DNA of 36,583 nt from Paracoccaceae bacterium (GCA_024227755.1 JAAEUB010000142.1:1-36583), one strand, 5' to 3'; shown: positions 1-9,470, counted from the stretch's first letter. Program-made: numbers and translations. The notes: a model not told the origin generated them from the sequence alone.

Positions 1-197
1 CAGGGGCAGGAGGAACCAGCCCATCGCCCGGACCCCACGCAGCCAAGGTTTTTGGGCGAGTTGTCGTCGTCTTTTTGAGGAGGGGTGATGTTTTGCAGCA
101 CCAAAAGCACCACGAGCATGGCCAGTGCAAAGCCACTCAGCCACAAAAACATTGGCGAGTTGGTGATCAGGTTCAGGCGGGTAACAAAATCGTCCAT
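1..197 (-). CDS. Small membrane protein, 3' part outside the window
   Basis: The minus-strand frame opens with ATG at 197, preceded by GAGG with a 5-base gap, and has no stop before the window edge. The first 50 or so residues look like a real protein: a short polar N-terminus (MDDFVTRLN), one hydrophobic segment at about residues 17-36 and then a charged stretch with QKDDD. I do not recognise the family. The last 15 or so residues are rich in Gly, Cys and Ser and look unlike the rest, while another frame over the same bases reads more naturally (MGWFLLPL). So the gene may end just outside, overlap a second gene, or carry a frameshift. It is divergent from yajC, with about 134 bases between the two starts. 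Confidence 0.45.
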   Translation of the reverse strand, partial: MDDFVTRLNLITNSPMFLWLSGFALAMLVVLLVLQNITPPQKDDDNSPKNLGCVGSGRWAGSSCP

Positions 198-241
198 GCG
201 TGCCTCAAAATACCCTTACATAAAACCCTATCCCCCATTGC

Positions 242-268
242 TTGCCAAGCCCCTGCGCCCCATATAGA
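242..268 (+). promoter_or_regulatory. Possible promoter for the yajC-ccm run
   Basis: TTGCCA at 242-247 resembles a -35 box and TATAGA at 263-268 resembles a -10 box, but the spacer is only 15 bases. A shift to TAGATA gives 17 bases and a poorer -10. It lies about 65 bases upstream of yajC in the gap between divergent genes. This is a motif guess only. Confidence 0.2.
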
Positions 269-331
269 TAAGCGCCAGCTTGCTCGGGGGAATGGCCCCG
301 GAAATCAGAAGATATCAGAGAGGAATTCGAA

Positions 332-661
332 ATGTTTGTGACACCAGCTTACGCTCAGGCCGCCGGGGGCGGGGCACTTGGGGGACTTACCAGTTTGATG
401 CCGCTGATCCTGATTTTCGGGATCATGTATTTTCTGCTGATCCGCCCTCAGCAAAAGAAGGCGAAGGAACACGCGAAGATGCTGGGTGCTCTCAGGCGCG
501 GCGATCAGGTGGTGACAGCGGGCGGTATTCTGGCCAAGGTCACCAAGGTCAAGGATGACGGCGAGGTTGAGGTCGAGATTGCCAATGGCGTGAAAGTGCG
601 TGTGGTGCAGGCAACCATTACCACCGTGATCTCAAAAACCGAACCGGCGAAAGCTGACTAA
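332..661 (+). CDS. yajC: Preprotein translocase subunit YajC
   Basis: YajC is a small inner-membrane protein that joins SecD and SecF as an accessory to the SecYEG export channel. The 109-residue product has the usual size and form: a short N-terminus, a single membrane helix at about residues 19-37 ending in the family hallmark IRPQQKKAKEH, and a small cytoplasmic domain with the motif LRRGDQVVTAGGI. ATG at 332 follows AGAGAGGA at suitable distance. The gene lies 23 bases before secDF, the standard yajC-sec arrangement, so the two are probably co-transcribed. Identification is secure. Confidence 0.96.
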   Translation: MFVTPAYAQAAGGGALGGLTSLMPLILIFGIMYFLLIRPQQKKAKEHAKMLGALRRGDQVVTAGGILAKVTKVKDDGEVEVEIANGVKVRVVQATITTVISKTEPAKAD

Positions 662-684
662 TACAAAACTGACAGGGCGGGCAG

Positions 685-3312
685 ATGCTTCATATTGAGC
701 TGTGGAAACGACTGGTCATCATTGGCGTCGTGGTGCTGGGTTTGGTTTATGCCAGCCCGAACGGGTTTTACACGCGCGTTGAGCAACACAATGATGCGGT
801 GCTTGAGATTGAGGCATATGGCTCAACCGCTGAGCGCGAGGCTTTGGCTTCAGCCTGGCCTGACTGGGCGCCGTCCGGGTTGGTTAATCTGGGGCTTGAT
901 CTGCGCGGCGGTGCGCATTTGCTGGCTGAGGTTCAGGTTGAGGATGTTTACGCCGCGCGCATGGATGCAATGTGGCCTGAAATCCGCGATGTGCTGCGCG
1001 ATGCGCGTTCCGAGGTCGGAACCATTCGCCGTCAGGACAGCCAGCCGGACATTCTGCGGATAAAAATCAGCCAGCCCGAGGGACTGGCGCGGGCGCTGGA
1101 ACTGGTGCGTGCTTTGGGTCAGCCGGTTGTGACCCTGACCGGTGTCGGCAGCATGGATATCGAAGTGGCGGGGCAGGGGGACGAGGTTATCGTCCAGCTT
1201 TCCGAGGCCGAGAAGATGGCCACCGATGACCGCACCATTCAGCAATCTCTGGAGATCATTCGCCGTCGTGTCGACGAGGTTGGCACCCGCGAGCCGACCA
1301 TTCAGCGACAAGGCGAGCGGCGCATACTTATTCAGGTGCCGGGGTTGGGATCAGCGGAAGAGCTGAAGGCGCTGATTGGTACGACCGCCAAGCTGACGTT
1401 TAACCCGGTTTTGAGCCGCACTGGCGATGCGGACACGGTGCCGGGGCCACGTCAGGTGCTTTATCCTTCGATGGATGAAGAAGGGATTTTCTATGTGCTG
1501 GAGCAGACCCCGGTTGTCACCGGCGAAGAGCTGACCGACGCGCAACCCAGCTTTGACCAAAACGGACGGCCTGCGGTTAATTTCCGGTTTAATCCATCCG
1601 GGGCACGTAAGTTTGGTGATTACACGGCTGAAAATGTCGGATCACCTTTTGCCATCGTGCTGGACGGCGAGGTTATTTCGGCGCCTCGGATTAACGAACA
1701 TATCCCCGGCGGATCGGGCATAATTTCAGGTAATTTCACCATCGAGGAAAGCACCAATCTGGCGGTACTTTTGCGCGCCGGTGCACTGCCTGCCGAGATG
1801 AGCTTTGAAGAAGAGCGCACCATCGGGCCGGAGCTGGGCCAAGACAGCATTGACGCGGGCAAGATCGCCAGCATCGTCGCCTTTGCCGGGGTTCTGGTTT
1901 TCATGGGGCTAAGCTATGGCCTGTTCGGGATCATCGCCAACATCGCTCTGATCCTGAATGTCGGTATGATCTTCGGGCTTTTAAGCATGATCGGGGCGAC
2001 ATTGACCCTGCCGGGGATCGCCGGGATCGTGTTGACGATTGGTATGGCGGTGGACGCCAATGTGCTGGTGTTTGAGCGCATACGCGAGGAACTTAAAGGC
2101 GGGCGCGGTCCGGCGCGCGCGATCGAGCTTGGCTATGAGAAAGCGCTATCGGCCATTCTGGACGCCAATATCACTACGCTGATTACCGCAACCATTCTGT
2201 TCATCGTCGGGTCCGGCCCGGTGCGCGGCTTTTCGGTCACGTTGGGCCTTGGTATTCTGACCTCGGTCTTCACGGCGATATTCGTGACCCGCCTGATGAT
2301 CGTTATCTGGTTCGAGCGTAAACGCCCACGTAATTTCACCATCAAGGGTATTCATCTGGTGCCTCAGGGCTTGAACCTGGATTTCTTCCGGCGCTCGGTA
2401 TTGGCGCTGGGCGGATCGGGCGCGATGATGATCGGCGCAATTGTGGTATTCCTGATGATCGGGCTGAATTTCGGTATTGATTTCAAAGGCGGCACAAGCA
2501 TTCGCACAGAAAGCGTCCATGCCGTCGATATCGGCGCCTACCGGACAGCGCTTGAGCCGCTGGACCTTGGTGACATGACCATAACGGAAGTGTTCGACGT
2601 GACTTTTGGTGCTGACAAAAACGTCGCCCAGATCAGGGTTGAGGTTCAGGAGGGCGATGCCTCGATCAGTCCCGAAACCATTAGCGCGATCAAGGACGCG
2701 TTGATTGCGGTCGATGCTGACATCACATTTCCATCGGTGGAAAGCGTCGGGCCGAAGGTCTCGGGCGAGCTGGTGACAACCGCGGTCATGGCAGTTGTGG
2801 CCGCAATTGGTGCCGTTCTGGTCTATATCTGGCTTAGATTTGAGTGGCAGTTTTCGGTCGGTGCAGTTGCTGCGCTGGTGCATGACGTGGTCCTGACCAT
2901 CGGTATTTTCGCCCTTGTCGGGATCAAGTTTGATCTGGCGATTATCGCGGCCTTGCTGACGATTGTGGGCTATTCGCTGAACGATACGGTGGTGGTTTTT
3001 GACCGGGTGCGTGAGAATTTACGCAAATACAAAAAGCTGGACCTGAAAGAGGTTTTGAACCTGTCGATCAACGAAACGCTCAGCCGGACGATCATGACCT
3101 CGGTGACCACTTTGGTGGCCTTGGGCGCGCTTTATGTGCTGGGTGGCGATGTCATCCGTGGCTTTGTCTTCGCGATGATCTGGGGCGTTGTGGTCGGGAC
3201 ATATTCCTCGGTTTTTGTTGCCTCGGCAATCTTGCTGCGACTGGGTGTAAAACGTGACTGGTCAAAGCCTGATGCCAACGCGGGCAACCAGTTTGGCAAT
3301 GTGGATGCCTGA
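685..3312 (+). CDS. secDF: Protein translocase subunit SecDF (SecD-SecF fusion)
   Basis: SecD and SecF use the proton-motive force to help pull exported proteins through SecYEG into the periplasm. Here both are one 875-residue chain. The SecD part has an N-terminal membrane helix, the motif LDLRGGAHLL at residues 71-80, a large periplasmic region, and the membrane signature GMAVDANVLVFERIREE from about residue 453. The SecF part starts near residue 560, with LNFGIDFKGGTS near 594 and GYSLNDTVVVFDRVREN near 761. The junction is continuous, with no stop or restart. Separate SecD and SecF add up to about this length, so nothing appears lost. It lies between yajC and the Mth938-like gene, and the ATG at 685 follows GGCGGGCAG. 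Confidence 0.96.
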   Translation: MLHIELWKRLVIIGVVVLGLVYASPNGFYTRVEQHNDAVLEIEAYGSTAEREALASAWPDWAPSGLVNLGLDLRGGAHLLAEVQVEDVYAARMDAMWPEIRDVLRDARSEVGTIRRQDSQPDILRIKISQPEGLARALELVRALGQPVVTLTGVGSMDIEVAGQGDEVIVQLSEAEKMATDDRTIQQSLEIIRRRVDEVGTREPTIQRQGERRILIQVPGLGSAEELKALIGTTAKLTFNPVLSRTGDADTVPGPRQVLYPSMDEEGIFYVLEQTPVVTGEELTDAQPSFDQNGRPAVNFRFNPSGARKFGDYTAENVGSPFAIVLDGEVISAPRINEHIPGGSGIISGNFTIEESTNLAVLLRAGALPAEMSFEEERTIGPELGQDSIDAGKIASIVAFAGVLVFMGLSYGLFGIIANIALILNVGMIFGLLSMIGATLTLPGIAGIVLTIGMAVDANVLVFERIREELKGGRGPARAIELGYEKALSAILDANITTLITATILFIVGSGPVRGFSVTLGLGILTSVFTAIFVTRLMIVIWFERKRPRNFTIKGIHLVPQGLNLDFFRRSVLALGGSGAMMIGAIVVFLMIGLNFGIDFKGGTSIRTESVHAVDIGAYRTALEPLDLGDMTITEVFDVTFGADKNVAQIRVEVQEGDASISPETISAIKDALIAVDADITFPSVESVGPKVSGELVTTAVMAVVAAIGAVLVYIWLRFEWQFSVGAVAALVHDVVLTIGIFALVGIKFDLAIIAALLTIVGYSLNDTVVVFDRVRENLRKYKKLDLKEVLNLSINETLSRTIMTSVTTLVALGALYVLGGDVIRGFVFAMIWGVVVGTYSSVFVASAILLRLGVKRDWSKPDANAGNQFGNVDA

Positions 3313-3320
3313 GGCGGGTC

Positions 3321-3683
3321 ATGGAAATATCCGAGATCAGGTTTGACGGTTTAGACGGTGCAATCCCGATAGATGGCTACGGCCCCGGCTTTTTCCGAAT
3401 TGCCGGGCAGGTGCTGCGCGGCCCGGTCTTGGTAACGTCTGAGGCCGCCGTAAGCTGGGGCGGTTTGGAGGATTTGGCTGCCCTTTTGGCGCTGGCAGGG
3501 CAGGTGGATGTCTTGTTCCTTGGCCTCGGGGCGGAAATGACGGCACGCCCAACTGAACTTCTGAACCAGTTAGAGGCGGCAGGGATCGGGGTTGAGCCCA
3601 TGGCCAGCCCCACGGCCTGCCGGTCGTATAATGTATTGCTGGCCGACGGGCGGCGCATTGCGCTTGCGGCCCTGCCGGTTTAA
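3321..3683 (+). CDS. Mth938-like (DUF498) domain protein
   Basis: This 120-residue protein belongs to the Mth938-like family, related to mitochondrial complex I assembly factor NDUFAF3; the bacterial role is not settled. Family features seen are the opening with [20 protein letters not shown], the central [16 protein letters not shown], and the later [27 protein letters not shown], where the turn after MASPTACR is typical. No signal peptide or membrane segment is visible. It starts 8 bases after secDF and ends 8 bases before ccmA, so it shares their transcript. The habitual placement beside secDF suggests a link to membrane protein assembly, but that is inference. Confidence 0.88.
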   Translation: MEISEIRFDGLDGAIPIDGYGPGFFRIAGQVLRGPVLVTSEAAVSWGGLEDLAALLALAGQVDVLFLGLGAEMTARPTELLNQLEAAGIGVEPMASPTACRSYNVLLADGRRIALAALPV

Positions 3684-3691
3684 GCCGGGGC

Positions 3692-4318
3692 ATGGAATTA
3701 GCGGTTGAAAATCTGGCGGTTTCACGCGGCGGCGTGCCGGTGCTTGAGGGGGTGTCCTTTACCCTGACAGCCGGTCAGGTGTTGATCCTGCGCGGCCCTA
3801 ATGGGTCAGGCAAGACCACGCTTTTACGTTGTCTGGCAGGCTTACAGCCGCCATTGGCTGGGACGGTCTCTATGCCGCCCGAAGCGATAGCTTACGGTGC
3901 CCATGCTGATGGGCTTAAGTCCACGTTAAGCGTCGCGGAAAACCTGAAGTTCTGGGCAAACATCTATGGCACTGGCGAAATTACCCGGGCAATGAACGAT
4001 TTCAATCTGACCCATCTTGGTGCGCGCCCGGCGACGAACCTTTCAGCCGGACAAAAGCGACGGTTGGGTCTGGCGCGACTCTTAGTGACCGGACGCCCGG
4101 TTTGGCTGTTGGATGAGCCGACGGTTGCGCTGGATCAGGCTTCGGTCAAGATGTTTGCGGATGCGGTGCGCGCGCATGTGGCGGGCGGCGGTGCGGCGCT
4201 TATTGCCACCCATATCGACCTTGGGCTTGAGGCCGCAATCTTTGACATAGGCGCCTGCCGGGCCGATCCCGATAGCGGTGCCGCTTTGGTCGGCGCATTT
4301 GACGAGGCATTTGAATGA
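3692..4318 (+). CDS. ccmA: Heme exporter ATP-binding protein CcmA
   Basis: CcmA is the ATPase of the CcmABCD complex, which frees holo-CcmE (heme chaperone) for cytochrome c maturation. At 208 residues it has the family's usual size. Visible motifs are Walker [10 protein letters not shown] at about residues 35-43, the ABC signature LSAGQKRR near residue 117 and Walker [13 protein letters not shown] near 137, followed by the switch His in ATHID. The ATG at 3692 lies 8 bases after the preceding gene. The last four bases overlap ccmB as ATGA, which points to translational coupling. Confidence 0.95.
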   Translation: MELAVENLAVSRGGVPVLEGVSFTLTAGQVLILRGPNGSGKTTLLRCLAGLQPPLAGTVSMPPEAIAYGAHADGLKSTLSVAENLKFWANIYGTGEITRAMNDFNLTHLGARPATNLSAGQKRRLGLARLLVTGRPVWLLDEPTVALDQASVKMFADAVRAHVAGGGAALIATHIDLGLEAAIFDIGACRADPDSGAALVGAFDEAFE

Positions 4319-4971
4319 TTGCGCTTTTGATACGCGATATGCGCCTGTCAATACGCGCAGGCGGTGGTTTCGGTCTGGGTCTGGCATTCTTCCTGATCGT
4401 AACCGTTCTGGTGCCGTTCGGGGTTGGACCAGATACGGCAATCCTGACCCGCATCGCACCTGGTATCTTGTGGATTGGGGCGCTGCTGGCCTGCCTGTTG
4501 TCGCTTGATCGGGTGTTTCAGCTGGATTTCGAGGACGGCACGCTGGATCTGCTGGCCACCGCGCCGATGCCGATGGAGGGGGCGGTGATGGTCAAGGCGT
4601 TGGTGCACTGGCTGGTCACGGGATTGCCGCTGACGCTGGCCGCGCCTTTGTTGGCGACGCTTTTGCATCTGGGGGCCGAGGGCAAGTTTTGGCTGTTCGT
4701 GACGCTGTTGATCGGCACGCCGGCCCTGTCGATGATCGGCACTTTCGGCGCGGCATTGACTGTGGGCCTGAAACGCGGCGGGCTGCTTTTGTCGCTGTTA
4801 GTGCTGCCTTTATATGTGCCGACGCTGATTTTCGGGGCCGAGGCAGCGCGACGGGGCAGCGAAGGCATGGCGGTAACGACACCGCTTTTGATGCTGGCAG
4901 GGATCACGGCAGGAGCGGTGGCATTGCTGCCATTTGCCTCGGCGGCAGCAATTCGGATTAATTTACGGTGA
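4315..4971 (+). CDS. ccmB: Heme exporter protein CcmB
   Basis: CcmB is the membrane partner of CcmA in cytochrome c maturation. The 218-residue protein has about six hydrophobic segments and the family stretch [23 protein letters not shown] at about residues 64-86; the acidic loop FQ.DFEDG is typical. It starts inside the last codons of ccmA (ATGA overlap) and is followed by 55 bases with no gene before ccmC. No truncation is seen. Confidence 0.95.
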   Translation: MIALLIRDMRLSIRAGGGFGLGLAFFLIVTVLVPFGVGPDTAILTRIAPGILWIGALLACLLSLDRVFQLDFEDGTLDLLATAPMPMEGAVMVKALVHWLVTGLPLTLAAPLLATLLHLGAEGKFWLFVTLLIGTPALSMIGTFGAALTVGLKRGGLLLSLLVLPLYVPTLIFGAEAARRGSEGMAVTTPLLMLAGITAGAVALLPFASAAAIRINLR

Positions 4972-5026
4972 TGTGACCATTTGCGGCGGGAATTAACTTG
5001 CTGGCACCCGTGCCTCGGCGTAGAAA

Positions 5027-5767
5027 ATGCCCATGTCTCTTTGGCAATACGCAAACCCGGTCAAGTTCATGGCCCTGTCCGCAAAAGTCCTGCCCTGGGT
5101 TACCGGGCTGACTGTGCTGACGCTTGTCACCGGCCTGATCTGGGGCTTTTTCTTCACACCCGGGGCGGTCAATTTTGGCACGTCGGTCAAGATCATCTAT
5201 ATTCATGTGCCCTCGGCGATGATGGCGATCAATATCTGGATCATGATGCTGGTGACCAGCCTGGTCTGGCTGATCCGACGCCATCATGTCAGCGTTCTGG
5301 CGGCAAAATCGGCCGCCCTGATCGGGTTGACCATGACCATTATCGCGCTGATTACCGGCATGATCTGGGGTCAGCCGATGTGGGGCACCTATTGGGCCTG
5401 GGATCCGCGTCTGACGTCCTTTCTGGTGCTTTTCCTGTTTTATCTGGGGTACATGGCTTTGTGGGCTGCAGTTGAAAACCCGGACACTGCGGCAGACCTT
5501 ACCTCGGTCCTTTGCATGGTCGGCTCGGTCTTTGCGCTTCTTAGCCGATACGCGGTAAACTTCTGGAATCAAGGCCTGCATCAGGGGGCAAGCCTGTCGC
5601 TTGATAAGGAAGAGAACGTCTCGGACGTATATTTTCAGCCGCTTTTACTGTGTTTGGCGGGTTTCGTGCTGTTATTTGTCACCCTGCTGCTGATCCGCAC
5701 CCGATCCGAGGTACGTCGCCGCCGGGTTCAGGCATTGGAAATGCGCGAAAGGATGGCCGATGGTTGA
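5027..5767 (+). CDS. ccmC: Heme exporter protein CcmC
   Basis: CcmC handles heme at the periplasmic face and transfers it to CcmE. The 246-residue product has six membrane segments and the tryptophan-rich heme-handling motif WGQPMWGTYWAWDPRLTS at about residues 117-134. A conserved His lies before it, in YIHVPSAMMAIN, and another in NQGLHQGAS after it. Two ATGs are possible, 5027 and 5033; family members usually begin MSxWxYANPVKF, which favours 5033, but neither has a good Shine-Dalgarno sequence. The stop overlaps ccmD by 8 bases. Confidence 0.94.
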   Translation: MPMSLWQYANPVKFMALSAKVLPWVTGLTVLTLVTGLIWGFFFTPGAVNFGTSVKIIYIHVPSAMMAINIWIMMLVTSLVWLIRRHHVSVLAAKSAALIGLTMTIIALITGMIWGQPMWGTYWAWDPRLTSFLVLFLFYLGYMALWAAVENPDTAADLTSVLCMVGSVFALLSRYAVNFWNQGLHQGASLSLDKEENVSDVYFQPLLLCLAGFVLLFVTLLLIRTRSEVRRRRVQALEMRERMADG

Positions 5768-5921
5768 GCTGGGAAAATATGCGGGCGCGGTGATGTCGGC
5801 CTATGGGCTGTCACTTTTAGCGCTGGCCTTGCTGACCCTGGTAAGCTGGCTGCAATCACGTAAAACCAAAGCGGCGCTCGATGCGGCCCAAGCGCGCAGA
5901 GATGCGCGAAAGGCAGAGTAA
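5760..5921 (+). CDS. ccmD: Heme exporter protein CcmD
   Basis: CcmD is a tiny single-pass protein that helps release holo-CcmE from CcmC and CcmAB. This 53-residue reading frame starts MVELGKYAGAVMSAYG, has one hydrophobic segment at about residues 14-30 (LSLLALALLTLVSW) and ends in a basic, alanine-rich tail with KTKAALDAAQARRDARKAE. Length, topology, the KYAxxVxxAYG start and position between ccmC and ccmG all fit. The ATG lies within the end of ccmC, and the TAA is directly before the ccmG ATG. Such a short gene is easily missed. Confidence 0.9.
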   Translation: MVELGKYAGAVMSAYGLSLLALALLTLVSWLQSRKTKAALDAAQARRDARKAE

Positions 5922-5922
5922 A

Positions 5923-6468
5923 ATGGGTATCAAGATTGCGCCGATGATGGTGCTGCCGCCGCTGATTTTCGCCGGGCTCGCAGTGATGTTTTTGTTTGGG
6001 ATGAACCGCGATGACCCGCGCGCCCTGCGTTCGACCCGCGAAGGGCAGACAGCCCCGGCTTTGACTATCACCCCATTGGGCGCAGGCGAGGCTTTCACCC
6101 AAGAAGCCTTGCAAAACGGACAGGTCAAGCTGGTGAATTTCTGGGCCTCGTGGTGTACGCCGTGCCGGATCGAGCACCCGCAGCTTGAGGCGATGGCGCA
6201 AGAGGGTATCGATATTTACGGCATAAACTATAAAGACGACCCGGCGAAGGCCCTCGGGTTTCTTGAGCGATTAGGCAATCCCTATGCCTCACTTGGCGCT
6301 GACCCGGACGGGCGTACGGCGCTTGACTGGGGGGTCTACGGCGTGCCTGAGACATTCGTGATCGACGGCAACGGCATTGTGATGCTCAGATTTGCCGGAC
6401 CGATCACCGAGAGCATTCTGGAAAGCAAAATCCGCCCGGCGATGGAAGCAGCAGCGCTATCAGAATGA
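5923..6468 (+). CDS. ccmG: Thiol:disulfide interchange protein CcmG/DsbE
   Basis: CcmG is a membrane-tethered periplasmic thioredoxin that keeps the apocytochrome c heme-binding cysteines reduced for heme ligation. The 181-residue product has one N-terminal membrane anchor (about residues 8-26) and a thioredoxin fold with the active site WCTPC at residues 77-81. It also has the family GINYKDDP and the cis-proline region YGVPETFVID. The frame is open further upstream to 5881, but ATG 5923 is preferred: it follows ccmD at once, gives the expected length and has AGGCAG upstream. The last codons lie within a 31-base repeat found again at 30651. Confidence 0.95.
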   Translation: MGIKIAPMMVLPPLIFAGLAVMFLFGMNRDDPRALRSTREGQTAPALTITPLGAGEAFTQEALQNGQVKLVNFWASWCTPCRIEHPQLEAMAQEGIDIYGINYKDDPAKALGFLERLGNPYASLGADPDGRTALDWGVYGVPETFVIDGNGIVMLRFAGPITESILESKIRPAMEAAALSE

Positions 6469-6483
6469 GTGGCTGCGCCACGC
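6453..6483 (+). repeat. 31-base dispersed repeat, copy 1
   Basis: This stretch matches 30651-30681 at 29 of 31 positions. It contains GTGGCTGCGCCAC, a 5-base-pair hairpin with a 3-base loop. It includes the last codons and stop of ccmG, so part of the repeat is translated. Confidence 0.7.
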
Positions 6484-6500
6484 ACTATTCTTAGCAAAAT

Positions 6501-6572
6501 GGGGGCCAGCCCCCAAACCCCCGGAGTATTTTAGCCAAGATGAATGGGGTTTCACCTTGGCGGAAATACTCC
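6501..6572. repeat. Palindromic intergenic element with 22-base inverted arms
   Basis: A short hairpin, GGGGGCCAGCCCCC at 6501-6514, is followed by two inverted arms, 6523-6544 and 6551-6572. The second matches the reverse complement of the first at 19 of 22 positions. Each arm has the form GGAGTATTTnnGCCAAGrTGAA, and they flank a 6-base loop. From memory, GGAGTATTT-type sequences are common between genes in Rhodobacteraceae. Located between the convergent ends of ccmG and acnA, it could end or stabilise both transcripts. Confidence 0.7.
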
Positions 6573-6686
6573 CGCCGGAGGCTCGAGATCTGCCGAGCGA
6601 AGCGAGGCGGGCGCAAAACGCTGGCGTTTTGCGCCATGCCCAACGGGAGGAGCGCGCATCTTTGATGCGCCGACGACCGGCGGGAG
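6569..6686. other. Branched structured element: 10-bp stem enclosing three hairpins
   Basis: CTCCCGCCGG at 6569-6578 is perfectly complementary to CCGGCGGGAG at 6677-6686. Within lie three hairpins: GCTCG/CGAGC (6581-6598), an 11-bp perfect stem GGCGCAAAACG/CGTTTTGCGCC with loop CTGG (6610-6635), and GCGCATC/GATGCGC with loop TTT (6654-6670). This predicts a four-way junction in RNA or a cruciform in DNA. No convincing gene lies here. It ends 14 bases from the acnA stop codon, so it would fall in the acnA 3' untranslated region. Confidence 0.65.
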
Positions 6687-6700
6687 CCCCCCGGTTTAGC

Positions 6701-9391
6701 TTAGCCCTTGGCCAGGTTCCTCAGCACGTAATGCAGCACGCCACCATTTTCGACATATTCAATCTCGACCTCGGTATCTATGCGACATTTCAAGGCAATG
6801 TCTTTGGTGCTGCCATCTTTGTAGGTGATGGTGCATGGCACTTCCGAGAGCGGTTTCAGATCGCCGGTCAGGCCGTGGATTGAAACGCTTTCATACCCGG
6901 TAAGTTTCAGGTTTTCGCGGTTGTCGCCTGCGGTAAACTCAAACGGGATCACCCCCATACCGACCAGATTAGAGCGGTGGATGCGCTCAAAGCTGGCTGC
7001 AATAACCGCTTTGACCCCTAAAAGGTTGGTACCTTTGGCGGCCCAGTCACGTGAGGAGCCAGCACCGTATTGCTCGCCGCCGAACACTACCAGTGGAATG
7101 CCTGCGTCCTGATAGGCCATCGCGGCCTCATAGATCGAGGTTTCCTGCCCATCAGGGCCAAGGGTATAGCCGCCTTCTGTGCCCGCAAGCATCTGGTTTT
7201 TAATGCGAATATTGGCAAACGTGCCGCGCATCATCACCTCGTGGTTGCCGCGCCTCGACCCGTAGGAATTGAAGTCGCGCGGGGTCACCTGACGATCGGT
7301 CAGGTAGCGCCCGGCGGGGCTGTCCTTGGCAAAAGCACCTGCGGGCGAGATGTGGTCGGTGGTGATCATGTCGCCCAGAACTGCCAGCACCCGAGCGCCT
7401 TCAATGTCTTCGATCTTGCCAGCCTCAGCCGACATACCCTGGAAATAGGGCGGGTTTTGCACGTAAGTCGAGGAGGCAGGCCAGTCATAGGTCAGGCTGT
7501 CGGTGGTAGCCACGTCCTGCCATTTTTCATCGCCTGCGAAAACGTCGGCATATTTGGACAAGAACGCCTTGCGGGTGACGGTTTTTGCCACCAGATCGGC
7601 GATCTCGTGATTGCTGGGCCAGAGGTCTTTGAGAAAGACGTCGTTACCGTCCCGGTCCTGCCCCAGCGCATCGCGCGTGAGGTCGATATTCATGTCGCCT
7701 GCCAGCGCATAGGCAACCACAAGCGGCGGTGAGGCCAGGTAATTGGCGCGGATATCGGGCGAGATGCGGCCCTCGAAGTTGCGGTTACCCGAAAGCACCG
7801 AGGTGGCAACAAGGTCGCCTTCGTGGATCGCCTTGGAAATCTCGGGCTGAAGGGGGCCGGAATTACCGATGCAGGTGGTGCAGCCATAGCCAACAAGATT
7901 GAAGCCAAGCGCGTCAAGATCGTCCTGCAATCCGGCAGCGTTAAGGTATTCGGTCACGACCTGAGATCCCGGTGCCAGCGAGGTTTTAACCCAGGGTTTC
8001 ACCTGCATTCCAAGCGCGTGCGCTTTGCGCGCCACCAGCCCGGCCCCGATCAGCACATAGGGGTTTGAGGTGTTGGTGCACGATGTGATCGAGGCGATAA
8101 CCACCTTGCCGGAAGACATCGAATAGTCTTCGCCTTCAACCGGAACCTGCTTGTCGAGTGGGCGTTTAAAGGTGTTGTCCATCTCGCCCGCGAATGCAGT
8201 CGTCGCATCGGAAAGCGCGATATAATCCTGCGGACGTTTGGGGCCAGAAATGGCGGGCACGATAGTGCCCATGTCAAGCTCAAGCGTGGCGGTATAGACC
8301 GGCGCGTAATCCGCACCGCGCCAGAAGCCGTTTTCCTTGGCGTAAGCCTCGACCAGAGCGATGCGGTCTTCGTCGCGGCCGGTTTGCTTTAGGTAACGCA
8401 GGGTTTCGTCATCAATCGGGAAAAAGCCACAAGTGGCACCGTATTCGGGTGCCATATTGGCAATCGTGGCGCGGTCGGGCAGGGGCAGATGGTCAAGACC
8501 GGGGCCGAAAAACTCAACAAACTTGCCGACAACACCTTGATCACGCAGCAATTTAACGACTTTAAGTACAAGATCGGTGGCAGTGGTGCCTTCGACCATT
8601 TCGCCGGTGAGTTTGAAGCCAACAACTTCGGGGATCAACATCGAAATCGGCTGACCCAGCATCGCTGCCTCGGCTTCGATGCCGCCAACGCCCCAACCAA
8701 GAACGGCCAGACCGTTGACCATGGTGGTGTGGCTGTCGGTGCCAACCAGAGTGTCTGGGTAGGCCACGTTTTCGCCGTTCTGGTCCACATCGGTCCACAC
8801 GGTTTGGGCCAGATACTCGACATTGACCTGGTGGCAGATGCCGGTGCCTGGCGGTACAACGCGGAAATTGTTAAACGCTGACTGGCCCCATTTCAGGAAG
8901 GTGTAGCGTTCCAGATTACGCTCGTATTCGCGCTCGACGTTCTGGCCAAAAGCCTGAGGCGTGCCGAAATTGTCGATCATCACCGAATGGTCGATGACCA
9001 GATCAACGGGGTTCAGTGGGTTAATCTTTTCGGCGTCGCCACCCAACGCGACCAACCCGTCGCGCATGGCTGCGAGGTCCACAACCGCAGGCACGCCAGT
9101 AAAGTCCTGCATCAGGACACGGGCCGGACGATAGGCAATTTCGCGCGGGTTTTGGCCGCCTTTTTCAGCCCAGTCAGAGAAGGCTTTGATGTCGTCCAGG
9201 CTTACGGTGCGACCGCCATCCTCAAAGCGCAACATGTTTTCCAGCACCACCCGCAGGGCAGCAGGCAGGCGGCTGAAATCACCCAAACCGGCCGCTTCGG
9301 CCGCCGGGATCGAGTAATATGCAAAGTTGGCCTCGCCAACATTCAGGTTTTTGCGGGTTTTTGCATTATCTTGTCCGACTTCGATTGGCAT
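6701..9391 (-). CDS. acnA: Aconitate hydratase AcnA
   Basis: Aconitase converts citrate to isocitrate in the TCA cycle with a 4Fe-4S cluster. The 896-residue product has the length of the AcnA/IRP class. The three cluster cysteines are visible as TSCTN (C438) and [13 protein letters not shown] (C504, C507), close to their positions in E. coli AcnA. The C-terminal swivel domain shows [20 protein letters not shown]. The frame is open up to 9709, but the ATG at 9391 (MPIEVGQDN) is chosen because it matches family N-termini and has AAAGGG upstream; the upstream extension does not look like protein. A probable promoter with a palindrome lies at 9471-9499. Confidence 0.96.
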   Translation of the reverse strand: MPIEVGQDNAKTRKNLNVGEANFAYYSIPAAEAAGLGDFSRLPAALRVVLENMLRFEDGGRTVSLDDIKAFSDWAEKGGQNPREIAYRPARVLMQDFTGVPAVVDLAAMRDGLVALGGDAEKINPLNPVDLVIDHSVMIDNFGTPQAFGQNVEREYERNLERYTFLKWGQSAFNNFRVVPPGTGICHQVNVEYLAQTVWTDVDQNGENVAYPDTLVGTDSHTTMVNGLAVLGWGVGGIEAEAAMLGQPISMLIPEVVGFKLTGEMVEGTTATDLVLKVVKLLRDQGVVGKFVEFFGPGLDHLPLPDRATIANMAPEYGATCGFFPIDDETLRYLKQTGRDEDRIALVEAYAKENGFWRGADYAPVYTATLELDMGTIVPAISGPKRPQDYIALSDATTAFAGEMDNTFKRPLDKQVPVEGEDYSMSSGKVVIASITSCTNTSNPYVLIGAGLVARKAHALGMQVKPWVKTSLAPGSQVVTEYLNAAGLQDDLDALGFNLVGYGCTTCIGNSGPLQPEISKAIHEGDLVATSVLSGNRNFEGRISPDIRANYLASPPLVVAYALAGDMNIDLTRDALGQDRDGNDVFLKDLWPSNHEIADLVAKTVTRKAFLSKYADVFAGDEKWQDVATTDSLTYDWPASSTYVQNPPYFQGMSAEAGKIEDIEGARVLAVLGDMITTDHISPAGAFAKDSPAGRYLTDRQVTPRDFNSYGSRRGNHEVMMRGTFANIRIKNQMLAGTEGGYTLGPDGQETSIYEAAMAYQDAGIPLVVFGGEQYGAGSSRDWAAKGTNLLGVKAVIAASFERIHRSNLVGMGVIPFEFTAGDNRENLKLTGYESVSIHGLTGDLKPLSEVPCTITYKDGSTKDIALKCRIDTEVEIEYVENGGVLHYVLRNLAKG

Positions 9392-9470
9392 GGGGGCACC
9401 CTTTGTTGGCTGTGTGGCAATAGTCGCTTGGACGTGCCTTACTGGCATTTGCTGTGTGAGTCTATGGGCG

